Shown in pieces: positions 38,102-46,263 of a DNA stretch of 64,000 bases; the stretch's first letter is position 1, and each line of letters opens with the position of its first letter. The notes below the pieces were generated by a model. That model was not told where the DNA came from. It did not search any database and saw nothing but the letters and a program-made list of their open reading frames with translations. Source of the stretch: Legionella jamestowniensis (lineage in GTDB: Bacteria; Pseudomonadota; Gammaproteobacteria; Legionellales; Legionellaceae); the NCBI RefSeq assembly GCF_001467745.1, contig NZ_LNYG01000013.1, forward strand, positions 1,766,100 to 1,830,099, given 5' to 3'. A program made the translations under genes and the position numbers.

Positions 38102-39471
38102 GTCAGGGCCCGAACGCATCGTACGCCGCGTTGTTCAAACTTGTCATCCCTATCCTGCGTGGTTCCACCGATCAAAAAAAGTTGTGCCCAAGCTGCGCCA
38201 GCAGGGTTAATAGACCCTTCCGTGGATGACCAGTAAACCCCAAACAAATTCCCTACATTGTTCTCCACCAAGTTGGATTGCATATTTTGCAGGCGTGGGT
38301 TTGCTTGTGAACCACAACCGCTTCCTGTAGAAAACGCATCATAGCCCATTTCACAAATCGCAGGTAAATACCAGTCCGAATAACCACCAATGGTGGCTTC
38401 ACAGAGGCCTGCGGCATAATAAGATAAATTAACGGCCAGATTTGTTTGGGGCGGTGAATAGTAAGTTATAATAACGTTACTATTACAAGCTCCCTCGATT
38501 GCTCCGTTACAAGCACTAGGAGGATTAACGGATGTTTCTAAGATACCAGGAATAATGTCTAAAGCAGCATCACCGGTAGTTCCCCCATTACCATTAGAAC
38601 TCCATATAATTCCACTCATTGGGAAGGATTGATCAACTAAAGCTGCCACTTTTCCACCAATGCTACCACTATTTGGGGTACTGTCATCAATGGCAAATAG
38701 AAAACCGGATTGATAAACGCTGCCATAAGTTAGAATGTTAATTGTTGGTTTCAAACTATTGGTGTTATCCCCTTCAATCGTTAAAGTGATTGGTGTTGGA
38801 TTAGTATTACCGGGGGCTGCACTGGGTGATGCTCCTGGATTAATTCTTAACGTACACTTTCCGCCTGGAGCAATAGTTCCACAGCGAGTTGGAGTAATGG
38901 TCGTTCCTGTTGGCAAGGCAGCTGCTCTAAATGCAGATGAGGTTTTATAAGTCACATTGAATGCAGACTCATTACCTCTATTAGTAATTGTAATAATGCG
39001 TGGAACACCATTTGTTTGTAGCGCCAAAGTTGAAACACTGCTTGAAAGTATCGTATTGCCAGGTTCTGCTACCAGCTTCACGTTAAGAATATCGTCGGAA
39101 GAGGGTTGATAACATTCCAAAGGATTTTGCTGTTCACACACATTAGGTCCACCCACTATATCTCTATTAAGGTTTCTTCCTGTAATACGAAGTGTGAGTA
39201 AACAAGATTGATGATACGCCAATGTAAAATGTTTCGGGCAATTATCATTGGTTATTACTTGCGTAACACCTTTAATTGGTGTCATTACCAAAGTATGTGT
39301 TTTTCTGGATTGATTGGTTACTGTGTATTGTACAGTGGCAACACCACTAGATGTTATTGTTATAGAAGTTTTTGTTTGCGGTAAGAAAGTCCAAACCGCT
39401 TTTTTTGCTTGCGCTGTGTTTAATACTAATAGCGCAACAACAGTAACAAACAATTTACCAGTGATGTTCAT
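38098..39471 (-). CDS. Exported protein with Lcl_C (DUF1566) domain
   Basis: A 457-residue secreted or surface protein. The signal peptide ends at about residue 22 (LNTAQA). Two beta-sandwich-like repeats follow (VQYTVTNQSRKTHTLVM...CLLTLRITGRN and ITITNRGNESAFNVTY...CTLRINPG). The C-terminal ~180 residues resemble the Lcl_C/DUF1566 domain: WYLPAICEMGYDAF, WSSTEGSINPAGAAW and a final GVRCVRA. In L. pneumophila the Lcl C-terminal domain takes part in binding host glycosaminoglycans (established for Lcl, inferred here). It lies 9 bp after a barrel protein on the same strand, probably one operon. Confidence 0.78.
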   Translation of the reverse strand: MNITGKLFVTVVALLVLNTAQAKKAVWTFLPQTKTSITITSSGVATVQYTVTNQSRKTHTLVMTPIKGVTQVITNDNCPKHFTLAYHQSCLLTLRITGRNLNRDIVGGPNVCEQQNPLECYQPSSDDILNVKLVAEPGNTILSSSVSTLALQTNGVPRIITITNRGNESAFNVTYKTSSAFRAAALPTGTTITPTRCGTIAPGGKCTLRINPGASPSAAPGNTNPTPITLTIEGDNTNSLKPTINILTYGSVYQSGFLFAIDDSTPNSGSIGGKVAALVDQSFPMSGIIWSSNGNGGTTGDAALDIIPGILETSVNPPSACNGAIEGACNSNVIITYYSPPQTNLAVNLSYYAAGLCEATIGGYSDWYLPAICEMGYDAFSTGSGCGSQANPRLQNMQSNLVENNVGNLFGVYWSSTEGSINPAGAAWAQLFLIGGTTQDRDDKFEQRGVRCVRALT

Positions 39472-39480
39472 GGCCGATCC

Positions 39481-40257
39481 TTATGCCAGATAAGTAATAT
39501 TAAACATAACGCCATTGGTATAAAGATGCTCGAGTGAAAGGCCACTATTTAGCGTTTGTCCTGCTGCACGATTAAGTTGACTCTTTCCCCAATCAGCAAA
39601 TTCATAGCCGAGACCTACTTGCCAGTTATTCGACACTGCTTTTTGAATCCCGGCTCCTAACGTATAAGAAAAAGAGGTTTTTGTATGGGAAGAAAAATTA
39701 GGCATTTGAATTGCTTCAAAAATTAACGGGGTATTATTAAAATCATAGGCATGATTAAAGCCCACACCTGCACTCCCAGATATCCAGGGGATAACCCAAT
39801 AACCCGCGTTAAATAGCAGCTTGGCTTTTGCTGCGACATGCATATGATTGATGCGATATCCATAGCTATAATTATCAAATTGGGGATCAGCGTCATCCCA
39901 AATAATGCCAGATAACCTTGCATTACCCGCAGCTGCAACTGCAAGTCCTAACTGCCCCTGCAAATGCTCGCTTAAGGTTTTTTGTAGCCCTAAAAAAAGC
40001 TCTCCCGCAGCCAAAACGTGGCTGGAATTATCCGCTACGAAAGTTTTTTCGATGCCGGGAGCTAAATAAAATGTTTGTGTTTCACCAGGATCTGCCCAAG
40101 TGGGTCCAGCGCTTAAAGTAACAACATAATTCAAAGACATAGGACCATCCTTGGAAACAGCATTGTCGTTAAATAAAGCAGCTGAATAAAGAGGTGTGCT
40201 AAGAGTAGCCACTTGAATAAACATCAAGGCACATTCTTTTCCTTTAATAAAACGCAT
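39481..40257 (-). CDS. Outer-membrane beta-barrel protein
   Basis: A 258-residue exported protein with a signal-like N-terminus (CALMFIQVATLSTPLYSA). It has alternating amphipathic strands with aromatic ends (LNYVVTLSAGPTWAD, YGYRINHMHVAAKAKLLFNAGYWVIPWISGSAGVGFNHAYDF, FSYTLGAGIQKA, NWQVGLGYEFADWG) and a C-terminal strand ending in Ala (FNITYLA). This is an OmpA/OmpW-like 8-stranded barrel of the kind duplicated in many Legionella genomes. It precedes the Lcl_C-type gene by 9 bp. Its function is unknown, perhaps porin or surface scaffold. Confidence 0.78.
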   Translation of the reverse strand: MRFIKGKECALMFIQVATLSTPLYSAALFNDNAVSKDGPMSLNYVVTLSAGPTWADPGETQTFYLAPGIEKTFVADNSSHVLAAGELFLGLQKTLSEHLQGQLGLAVAAAGNARLSGIIWDDADPQFDNYSYGYRINHMHVAAKAKLLFNAGYWVIPWISGSAGVGFNHAYDFNNTPLIFEAIQMPNFSSHTKTSFSYTLGAGIQKAVSNNWQVGLGYEFADWGKSQLNRAAGQTLNSGLSLEHLYTNGVMFNITYLA

Positions 40258-40364
40258 AGGCTATCCTTATGTATTTCGATTGCTTATCATATATGATTCT
40301 TTTCACAATAGAAAAGTTTTTTAGACAGTAGCTTAGACTCTCCTATACAAGCTCCAAGGAAAAT

Positions 40365-41231
40365 TTATTCAAAGCGATAATTGAGCAGAGAAAGCAATGC
40401 TCCTACAAGCAGGATAATCACCCCTAATCCTTGAACAAAACTAATTTGTTCCCCTAGAAGTGCTATGCCAAAAATGACTACAAAGACCGGCTCTAAAACG
40501 GATAATATTGCTGCTTGCAATGAACTAATGTGCTGTAATCCTTTTAAAAGTAACACCATTGGCAGGGCAGTACATATAATCCCAATTCCACAAAGATTAA
40601 ACCAGACATCTAAACCCCCCGGTATAAAAAATGTTCCCTCAATGAAAGCTGCAATTAAAGAAGTTAGCATTGCGCCAATAGAAATAAACAATGTTGCTAA
40701 TAGTGCCGGAACAAAAATACCCTTACTGGCAATTAAATAAAGAGCGTACAAAAGGGCGGATAATAAGCTTAAACCGACTCCCATTAAGTTAAAGCTAAAT
40801 GTATCCCCATTAACCAATAATATCATCCCTAAAAATATTATTAGCAATGCCAAATAATAAATTTTGCTAATTTTCTGTTTAAAAAATAAGAAATTAATTA
40901 ATAGTACCATTGATGGATAAGTAAAAAATATAACCATGGATAATCCCGATCCAATATATTGGGTGGCCACAAAATAAAGAATGGAGCAGGTACCATAAAA
41001 GACAGCGCCATAAAAAGTAATTTTAGCTAATTCTTTGGCATCAAACGTGAGTTTTTTAACATGGGGGATTAAAAGCGCACCAAGGAAAAGACTTGAAATT
41101 AAAAAGCGCCAAAATAGCATGTTGTTCACTGAAATGTTAGCATTCATCACGCTAACACCAAAATAGCCAATTAATCCAAAAAAAAGTCCCGACAGGGCTG
41201 CATAGAACGCCCCATAATGTTTGTACGACAA
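40365..41231 (-). CDS. EamA-family (DMT superfamily) transporter
   Basis: A 288-residue inner-membrane protein with ten predicted helices arranged as two five-helix EamA repeats (AALSGLFFGLIGYFGV and SLLSALLYALYLIASKGIF start the two halves). The second repeat ends with QAAILSVLEPVFVVIFGIALLGE, the hallmark of drug/metabolite exporters. The substrate cannot be predicted. It is separate from its neighbours. Confidence 0.9.
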   Translation of the reverse strand: MSYKHYGAFYAALSGLFFGLIGYFGVSVMNANISVNNMLFWRFLISSLFLGALLIPHVKKLTFDAKELAKITFYGAVFYGTCSILYFVATQYIGSGLSMVIFFTYPSMVLLINFLFFKQKISKIYYLALLIIFLGMILLVNGDTFSFNLMGVGLSLLSALLYALYLIASKGIFVPALLATLFISIGAMLTSLIAAFIEGTFFIPGGLDVWFNLCGIGIICTALPMVLLLKGLQHISSLQAAILSVLEPVFVVIFGIALLGEQISFVQGLGVIILLVGALLSLLNYRFE

Positions 41232-41304
41232 AGGAATACCCCATTAATTATTCTTGAGTATTATGCCAAAATAAAAAAATTACAGAAACCAGGAAACGCT
41301 ACAG

Positions 41305-42051
41305 TCACAGCTGACAAATCGCCAGGTCAAGTTTTGCGTTTGTTTCACGCACTTCACGCATTGTGCTGATATCGCATAGACGAAGACTTAAGCCATGATG
41401 GCCTAATTGCATTCTGGGGACAATGCCAAATGATTTTTCAATCCTTAACAGAATAAGATGACAAGACGATCGAGGCGGTAGGGACCGTTGATAAAACCCG
41501 TTGTACATATCAATTTTATTAAACTCAGCACTGTCGCGCAGTAATGATAGGTATAACTCAACCGTAGAATGTAAAATTTTTAAATTTTTTAACCAGTTTT
41601 CCAAATCACGCTGTCGTAGTTCTGGCTCTGAACCTAACCACAGGAGAAGCTGAGGGGAATACATTTCACAATCATTATTTTGGGTTGAAGAGTAAACCCT
41701 AATGGATTGCAAGAATGGATTATTATGAATTTCGCCACCAAATCGTCCAGCAACATGCGTTAAAATTTGGATTTGTGTGCATAGGTTCTTATATTGAGGT
41801 TCAGAAATTACGGTATTGCTTTTATTTAAAGCATGCTCAATACGCATTAATTCTTTTAAAAAACGACTCTTAAGCTCGGGTTTCTCAATTAACTTGAGAA
41901 TTTCAATCACATTTTTTAATGCATAATGATGGATAACTGAATGAGTTTCTTCACATCCTTGTTTTATTGTTTGATAAAGATACTCAAGACGCAAGGCAAT
42001 TTTTGGCAGGAAATGAGTTGCTAATTGAAAAGTGATTGTATCTTCAGACAT
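41305..42051 (-). CDS. zapD: Cell division protein ZapD
   Basis: A 248-residue cytoplasmic protein that bundles FtsZ filaments (formerly YacF). TFQLATHFLPKIALRLEYL near the start, GRFGGEIHNNPFLQSIR in the middle and SFGIVPRMQLGHHGLSLRLC in the second half are family features. Location downstream of coaE on the same strand, with 173 bp between in which no gene was seen, matches the coaE-zapD neighbourhood in other gammaproteobacteria. Confidence 0.92.
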   Translation of the reverse strand: MSEDTITFQLATHFLPKIALRLEYLYQTIKQGCEETHSVIHHYALKNVIEILKLIEKPELKSRFLKELMRIEHALNKSNTVISEPQYKNLCTQIQILTHVAGRFGGEIHNNPFLQSIRVYSSTQNNDCEMYSPQLLLWLGSEPELRQRDLENWLKNLKILHSTVELYLSLLRDSAEFNKIDMYNGFYQRSLPPRSSCHLILLRIEKSFGIVPRMQLGHHGLSLRLCDISTMREVRETNAKLDLAICQL

Positions 42052-42224
42052 ATAAAATTTGCTGTCCTTAGCTGATTTTTTTAGTGTAACACAAAAAATT
42101 TATACTAAAAAATATCATAAGAATTAAAAAGTTACAATATATTATGCTCTTACCGAAGTAAACGCTTCTAATGAGCGCAAATTGCTTCTTTTACCTACTT
42201 GCCGTGCTTTATGCACACACGCAT

Positions 42225-42836
42225 TCAATCTTGCTCAAATGCAGAGGAAGCAAATCGTAAATACTGCTGATGCAAGGCTTCTACTTTGAGTTTTAGTGCT
42301 GCAAGAGAAGTATTATTGAAAATAATATCATCTGCTATTGCAATTCTTTCAGCATCACTCGGTTGGGCCGCAAGGATTGCTTGAGCCTCTCTTTGTGTAC
42401 AATTATCCCTTTCCATGACACGTTTAATTTGCTCTTGTGGTTCTGCTAACACTACTATTACACGGTCAAGATAAGGGTAGCTTTTACGCTCTTTTAGCAA
42501 AGGTATTTCGACAATGGAATAAGAACTTTTGCTATTGTGAACTAACTCCACAATTCGTTGTCTAATAAGAGGGTGTAACAATTGTTCCAACCATAATCGT
42601 TGTTCTGGATTAGCAAAAATGATTTGTCGAAGTTTGATACGGTCAATTTCTTTGGAAGAATTCAAAATAGACTCCCCAAATTGTTTTACAATTTTTTCCT
42701 GTACCTGCTCATCAGATTGCATTAACTCACGAGCAACCTGATCCGCACTAATTACCGTGATTCTCTTGTTTTTAAATAAAGAAGCCACGGTCGACTTTCC
42801 ACTTGCAATACCACCTGTTAATCCGACGCAATACAT
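42225..42836 (-). CDS. coaE: Dephospho-CoA kinase
   Basis: The last enzyme of coenzyme A synthesis: phosphorylates the 3'-OH of dephospho-CoA. It begins MYCVGLTGGIASGKST, with the P-loop at residues 8-15; SADQVARELM and VEIPLLKE follow. The start was set at the ATG at 42836 because it lies in a TAATG overlap with the previous gene and gives 203 residues (E. coli 206). A longer upstream frame exists but adds an unrelated leader. Confidence 0.95.
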   Translation of the reverse strand: MYCVGLTGGIASGKSTVASLFKNKRITVISADQVARELMQSDEQVQEKIVKQFGESILNSSKEIDRIKLRQIIFANPEQRLWLEQLLHPLIRQRIVELVHNSKSSYSIVEIPLLKERKSYPYLDRVIVVLAEPQEQIKRVMERDNCTQREAQAILAAQPSDAERIAIADDIIFNNTSLAALKLKVEALHQQYLRFASSAFEQD

Positions 42837-43279
42837 TAAAAATTCCGTACATTTAAATTTCGACAAGTGAACAAATAAACATAACAAGTTTCCGGTAAAG
42901 CACTATTAGCCTGGCAAAATGATTTGGCCGCCATTGCTGCGTCGGTGGCATTCTCATAAATATTGCTAAACCACGGGACAGCAGCTAAATCCAAAGCCAG
43001 GCATCGCCACATGGGGCGAGTCGTCATACCATTTACGATTGCTTCACAATCTTCTTTAGATGTTTTGCAAGTTGCAGGTACCCGACTTTGCTTTTTACAG
43101 GCATCAAAAGCTCTATTAATGGAGGTTATTTGATAATCACTATGGCCAACCCAGGATCTATTTTCAGCATCATAAGCGGTACACTTCCAATAACTAGTAT
43201 CTAAAACTACGGCTGCCGGAGATGATTGTGATATCAAAAAAAGGCTGTAACAAGCAATCGCTAATAATTTATTTTTCAT
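42836..43279 (-). CDS. Exported protein with duplicated cysteine module
   Basis: A 147-residue protein with a signal peptide of about 23 residues (ending SSPAA). The mature part is two copies of one ~50-residue module: W-x-C-x-A-x-D ... W ... A ... C ... S..P.TC ... C. In copy 1 these are YWKCTAYDAENRSW, FDACKKQSRVPATC and DCEA; in copy 2, MWRCLALDLAAVPW, KSFCQANSALPETC and FTCR. Eight cysteines probably give four disulfides. Family and function are not recognised. It overlaps the EAL gene by 11 bp and coaE by 1 bp, so it is firmly in the same operon. Confidence 0.75.
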   Translation of the reverse strand: MKNKLLAIACYSLFLISQSSPAAVVLDTSYWKCTAYDAENRSWVGHSDYQITSINRAFDACKKQSRVPATCKTSKEDCEAIVNGMTTRPMWRCLALDLAAVPWFSNIYENATDAAMAAKSFCQANSALPETCYVYLFTCRNLNVRNF

Positions 43280-44834
43280 GTTTTAATCCATTAATTGTTC
43301 TTATTAAACGTTCATAAGGCATCGCTTTTTCAAAAAACCAACCTTGCATAAATCTTACATGACATTGACGCAAAAACATAAATTGCTCTTTGGTTTCTAC
43401 ACCTTCCGCAATTATTTGAAGCTTTAATGAATTTCCCATATGAATGATAGCTTGATTCAAGCTTTCTGTAATAGCTCCCGTACCAATTGCATGAACAAAA
43501 ATCTTGTCTATTTTTAAATAGTTAAATGGAAAATGTTGTAAATATTTAATACTTGCATGACCTGTACCAAAATCATCAATTGCCAAAGCATGGCCTCGGT
43601 CTCTTAAATCATACATTTTTGCTATAAGTGCTTTATTATTTTGATCAAATAATTCCCTTTCAGTCAATTCAACCATGACTTGCTGTGGTCTAATATGATA
43701 CTGCTCGCACAATTGATAAAATTTAGTGAAAAAATGTTTATCCAGAAAATGACCGGCTGACAAATTTAAAGCAAGATGAAAATCCGGATGTGCCCTCAAG
43801 AAGTGATGTAATTCTATAAATGCTTTTCTTAACACTTGTAGCGTTATAGGCACAATCAGACCAGATTGTTCAGCTTCCTCAATAAACGACTCAGGCAGAA
43901 TTTCATGCCTGTCAGTTTGCCAACGCAATAAAATTTCAGCGCCACAATATCTATTTTGTTCACAATCCATCACAGGCTGATAAACCGGTTGAAAACTATT
44001 GTTTTTAAGAGCAACCTGTAATGCATAAATTAGTGAGAAACGTTTATTTAAAACATTTCGTAATTGCCAGTAAATCAACATTGAAAGAAACAGAATGACA
44101 GAAATTGCAATCAACAAACGGAAAATAAAACTTAAGGTGAAATGTTTAGGGTCAGCTATCAAAACAATTTTATATGCATCCAGATTTTGTAGTTGCGCAT
44201 CAGCCCGATGAGGTTCACTTTCATGTTGTCTTTTTAAGGGGGCTACCCCTTCATAGAGAATAAATTTTCGTTGGCGTTGATTATAAAGCCCAGCAAATAC
44301 AACCTCCTTGGGCATTGAACTTAGTATATTTTGAATCAAGGATTCAACAATATAAACCCCGAGATGGTAGTTACCAAGTTTTTGCTGTAAGAGGAATGCA
44401 TTTTCCCTTAAATTATCAATTTTTAAAGGTCCAAAGAGTGCCGGACTTTCTACAGAAAAAGGAGGCAGAACATATTTTTTCCCTAACGTGGAACAAATAA
44501 TCTTATTTTGGTCATCGCTAATAACAATGTCTGAGATAATAGGGTTATTAAATACAGCACTTTTCAAAAGGGACAGTAGATTGGGTTTACAATCCTCCAA
44601 ATTTCTACCGTATAACGGGAGAGCGTAAACAGACTTTAACGCATTTTCTATTAAATTATCAATTTTGACTCTTAGGGAGTTAGTCATTAAGCTTACTTGG
44701 TGTTGCTTTTCAACTTCATTATGCAGCCATTGAAAGTACAACGCAAAAATAAGAAAAATAACTGTAAGAAACATCCATATGATATTGAGTGCTTGCTGCA
44801 CAGGGGCATGTTTATGAGGGCCGTTCTTTTGCAT
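43269..44834 (-). CDS. Cyclic-di-GMP phosphodiesterase with CSS sensor domain
   Basis: A 521-residue inner-membrane protein. A membrane helix (about residues 15-38) and a second (about 224-250) bound a periplasmic sensor region with the CSS motif (IICSTLG; partner Cys in EDCKPN), which reads periplasmic redox state in E. coli PdeC-type proteins. The cytoplasmic EAL domain retains the metal and catalytic residues: AEILLRWQ, LNLSAGHFL, VELTERELF, IDDFGTGHAS, LKIDKIFV, IAEGVET. It should degrade c-di-GMP to pGpG. The gene starts 5 bp after bioA and overlaps the next gene, so bioA-EAL-cysteine protein-coaE is one transcription unit. Confidence 0.9.
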   Translation of the reverse strand: MQKNGPHKHAPVQQALNIIWMFLTVIFLIFALYFQWLHNEVEKQHQVSLMTNSLRVKIDNLIENALKSVYALPLYGRNLEDCKPNLLSLLKSAVFNNPIISDIVISDDQNKIICSTLGKKYVLPPFSVESPALFGPLKIDNLRENAFLLQQKLGNYHLGVYIVESLIQNILSSMPKEVVFAGLYNQRQRKFILYEGVAPLKRQHESEPHRADAQLQNLDAYKIVLIADPKHFTLSFIFRLLIAISVILFLSMLIYWQLRNVLNKRFSLIYALQVALKNNSFQPVYQPVMDCEQNRYCGAEILLRWQTDRHEILPESFIEEAEQSGLIVPITLQVLRKAFIELHHFLRAHPDFHLALNLSAGHFLDKHFFTKFYQLCEQYHIRPQQVMVELTERELFDQNNKALIAKMYDLRDRGHALAIDDFGTGHASIKYLQHFPFNYLKIDKIFVHAIGTGAITESLNQAIIHMGNSLKLQIIAEGVETKEQFMFLRQCHVRFMQGWFFEKAMPYERLIRTINGLKHEK

Positions 44835-44839
44835 TAATT

Positions 44840-46156
44840 TCAGCTGTAAATTGCCTTTATAGAGTTTAGAGTGATTTCAGCCAAATTCTCAACAGTTTGG
44901 TACTCAATATTAAGAGGAGGTAGCCAGTACAATGTATTTCCCAATGGTCTTAGTAAGGCGCCGCGACTAATAGCTTCTTTTGATAACTCGTAGCCGATAC
45001 GTTGACCTTTAATCTCAATTAAATCTGCGGCGACCATGGCGCCTATGGATCGAATATTATTTATTTTCCCGGTGATGATGCCTATTTCCTCCATAAGAGA
45101 ATGCATTAAATAGCCAAGACGTTCTGCCTGTTCGTAACTTTTTTCTTCTTCCATTGTTCTTATCGTTGCCATAGCGGCACTTAAAGCTAAGGCATTACCA
45201 CTGTAGGTGTGAGAATGCAAAAATGACTTTCCTTTCTCATAGTCATCATAAAAAAGCTCAAAAATTGAATGACTGATTAACACACAACTTAAAGGCAAGG
45301 TCCCTGAGGTTAATCCTTTCGATAAACACATTAAATCGGGTTTAACATTGGCGTAATCACAAGCAAACCATTTACCCGTTCTGCACAAGCCGGTCATAAT
45401 TTCATCTGCAATAAAATAAATATCGCTCTCTTTTGCCCATTGTGCCAATTTTTTTAAAAAATCAGCACTGTAGCACAACATCCCTCCAGCACCCTGTACA
45501 ATGGGTTCAACAATAACGGCACAGGCATTATTTTTTATTTTTTCAAGTTGTAAAAGTGTTTGTTGCCAGTACTCGTCTGAATCGATCCATAACGGGGAAG
45601 CGGTATTAGGTACATAAGGTATTGATTGTAAAAAATGACAAGTTACCCCATAACCTTCGTAGGGTTTTTTATAAAGACCTAAATCGCTGATGCTTAATGT
45701 TCCCAATGTCTCCCCGTGGTAGCTGTTTTTTAAGGCAATAAAATTTGTTTTATGAACGTTGCCTTTTAATTGGGAGGCATGTAGGGCTAATTTCATTGCA
45801 ATTTCAACAGCACTCGAGCCGTCACTTGCGAAGAAAACATGTTGATTACCACTTAAGCCAGCAAGCTTTTCACCTAGTTCTGCTAAAAGCGGATGAGCTG
45901 TATTTGCTCCGATAACATGCTCAAATGTTTCTAATTGCTTTTGAATAGCCGCAATAACAGCAGGGTGACCGTGGCCCAGAGATTTACACCACCAACTTGA
46001 TAAAGCATCAATAAGTGGTCCTTTATCCGTATACAAATTACTGCCTTTTGCTCCATGAACAACCAAAGGGGGATAGTTTTGAAAATCTTTCATTTGACTG
46101 CACGGATGCCAGATATGCTTTAAATCTTTTGTAACGATGCGATCAATGTTAACCAT
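44840..46156 (-). CDS. bioA: Adenosylmethionine-8-amino-7-oxononanoate aminotransferase
   Basis: The third step of biotin ring synthesis (KAPA to DAPA, SAM as amino donor). LKHIWHPCSQMKDF near the start matches BioA (HIWHPYT), SSWWCKSLGHGHP follows, and LMCLSKGLTSGTLPLS carries the PLP lysine. It also contains FADEIMTGLCRTGKWFA, with the cofactor-contacting Asp. Length 438 (E. coli 429). It is divergent from bioB, and a BirA-like operator half-site overlaps its first codons. Downstream lies the EAL gene at 5 bp. Confidence 0.95.
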   Translation of the reverse strand: MVNIDRIVTKDLKHIWHPCSQMKDFQNYPPLVVHGAKGSNLYTDKGPLIDALSSWWCKSLGHGHPAVIAAIQKQLETFEHVIGANTAHPLLAELGEKLAGLSGNQHVFFASDGSSAVEIAMKLALHASQLKGNVHKTNFIALKNSYHGETLGTLSISDLGLYKKPYEGYGVTCHFLQSIPYVPNTASPLWIDSDEYWQQTLLQLEKIKNNACAVIVEPIVQGAGGMLCYSADFLKKLAQWAKESDIYFIADEIMTGLCRTGKWFACDYANVKPDLMCLSKGLTSGTLPLSCVLISHSIFELFYDDYEKGKSFLHSHTYSGNALALSAAMATIRTMEEEKSYEQAERLGYLMHSLMEEIGIITGKINNIRSIGAMVAADLIEIKGQRIGYELSKEAISRGALLRPLGNTLYWLPPLNIEYQTVENLAEITLNSIKAIYS

Positions 46157-46178
46157 TTGATAATTTTTTGGTTGACAA
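46146..46178. promoter_or_regulatory. BirA-operator-like palindrome between bioA and bioB
   Basis: ATGTTAACC-N15-GGTTGACAA resembles the proteobacterial biotin operator TTGTAAACC-N(14-16)-GGTTTACAA (7 of 9 and 8 of 9 matches by eye). The right half overlaps the -35 hexamer of bioB; the left half covers the first three codons of bioA, so part of the match could be coding coincidence. Confidence 0.5.
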
Positions 46179-46199
46179 TAAATGGACTGACTTTATCAT
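46172..46199 (+). promoter_or_regulatory. sigma-70 promoter of bioBFHD
   Basis: TTGACA (perfect -35) and TATCAT (5 of 6 for the -10) are separated by 16 bp. Transcription would begin near 46206, leaving a leader of about 58 bases before the GTG at 46264. This position makes starts upstream of 46200 unlikely for bioB. Confidence 0.7.
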
Positions 46200-46263
46200 G
46201 ATGAGATCAGGAGAGAAAGGGGTAATTCATTTTCTCTTAAGAACAATTAATCAAGGGGCGATA

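Noticed and set aside
42837..42887. N-terminal extension of coaE
   Set aside because: The added 17 residues do not belong to the family, and the ATG at 42836 overlaps the upstream stop in a typical coupling arrangement.
46168..46263. Longer bioB reading from the upstream start
   Set aside because: It would begin at or before the -35 box of the likely promoter; the GTG at 46264 has a good ribosome-binding site and matches the family start.
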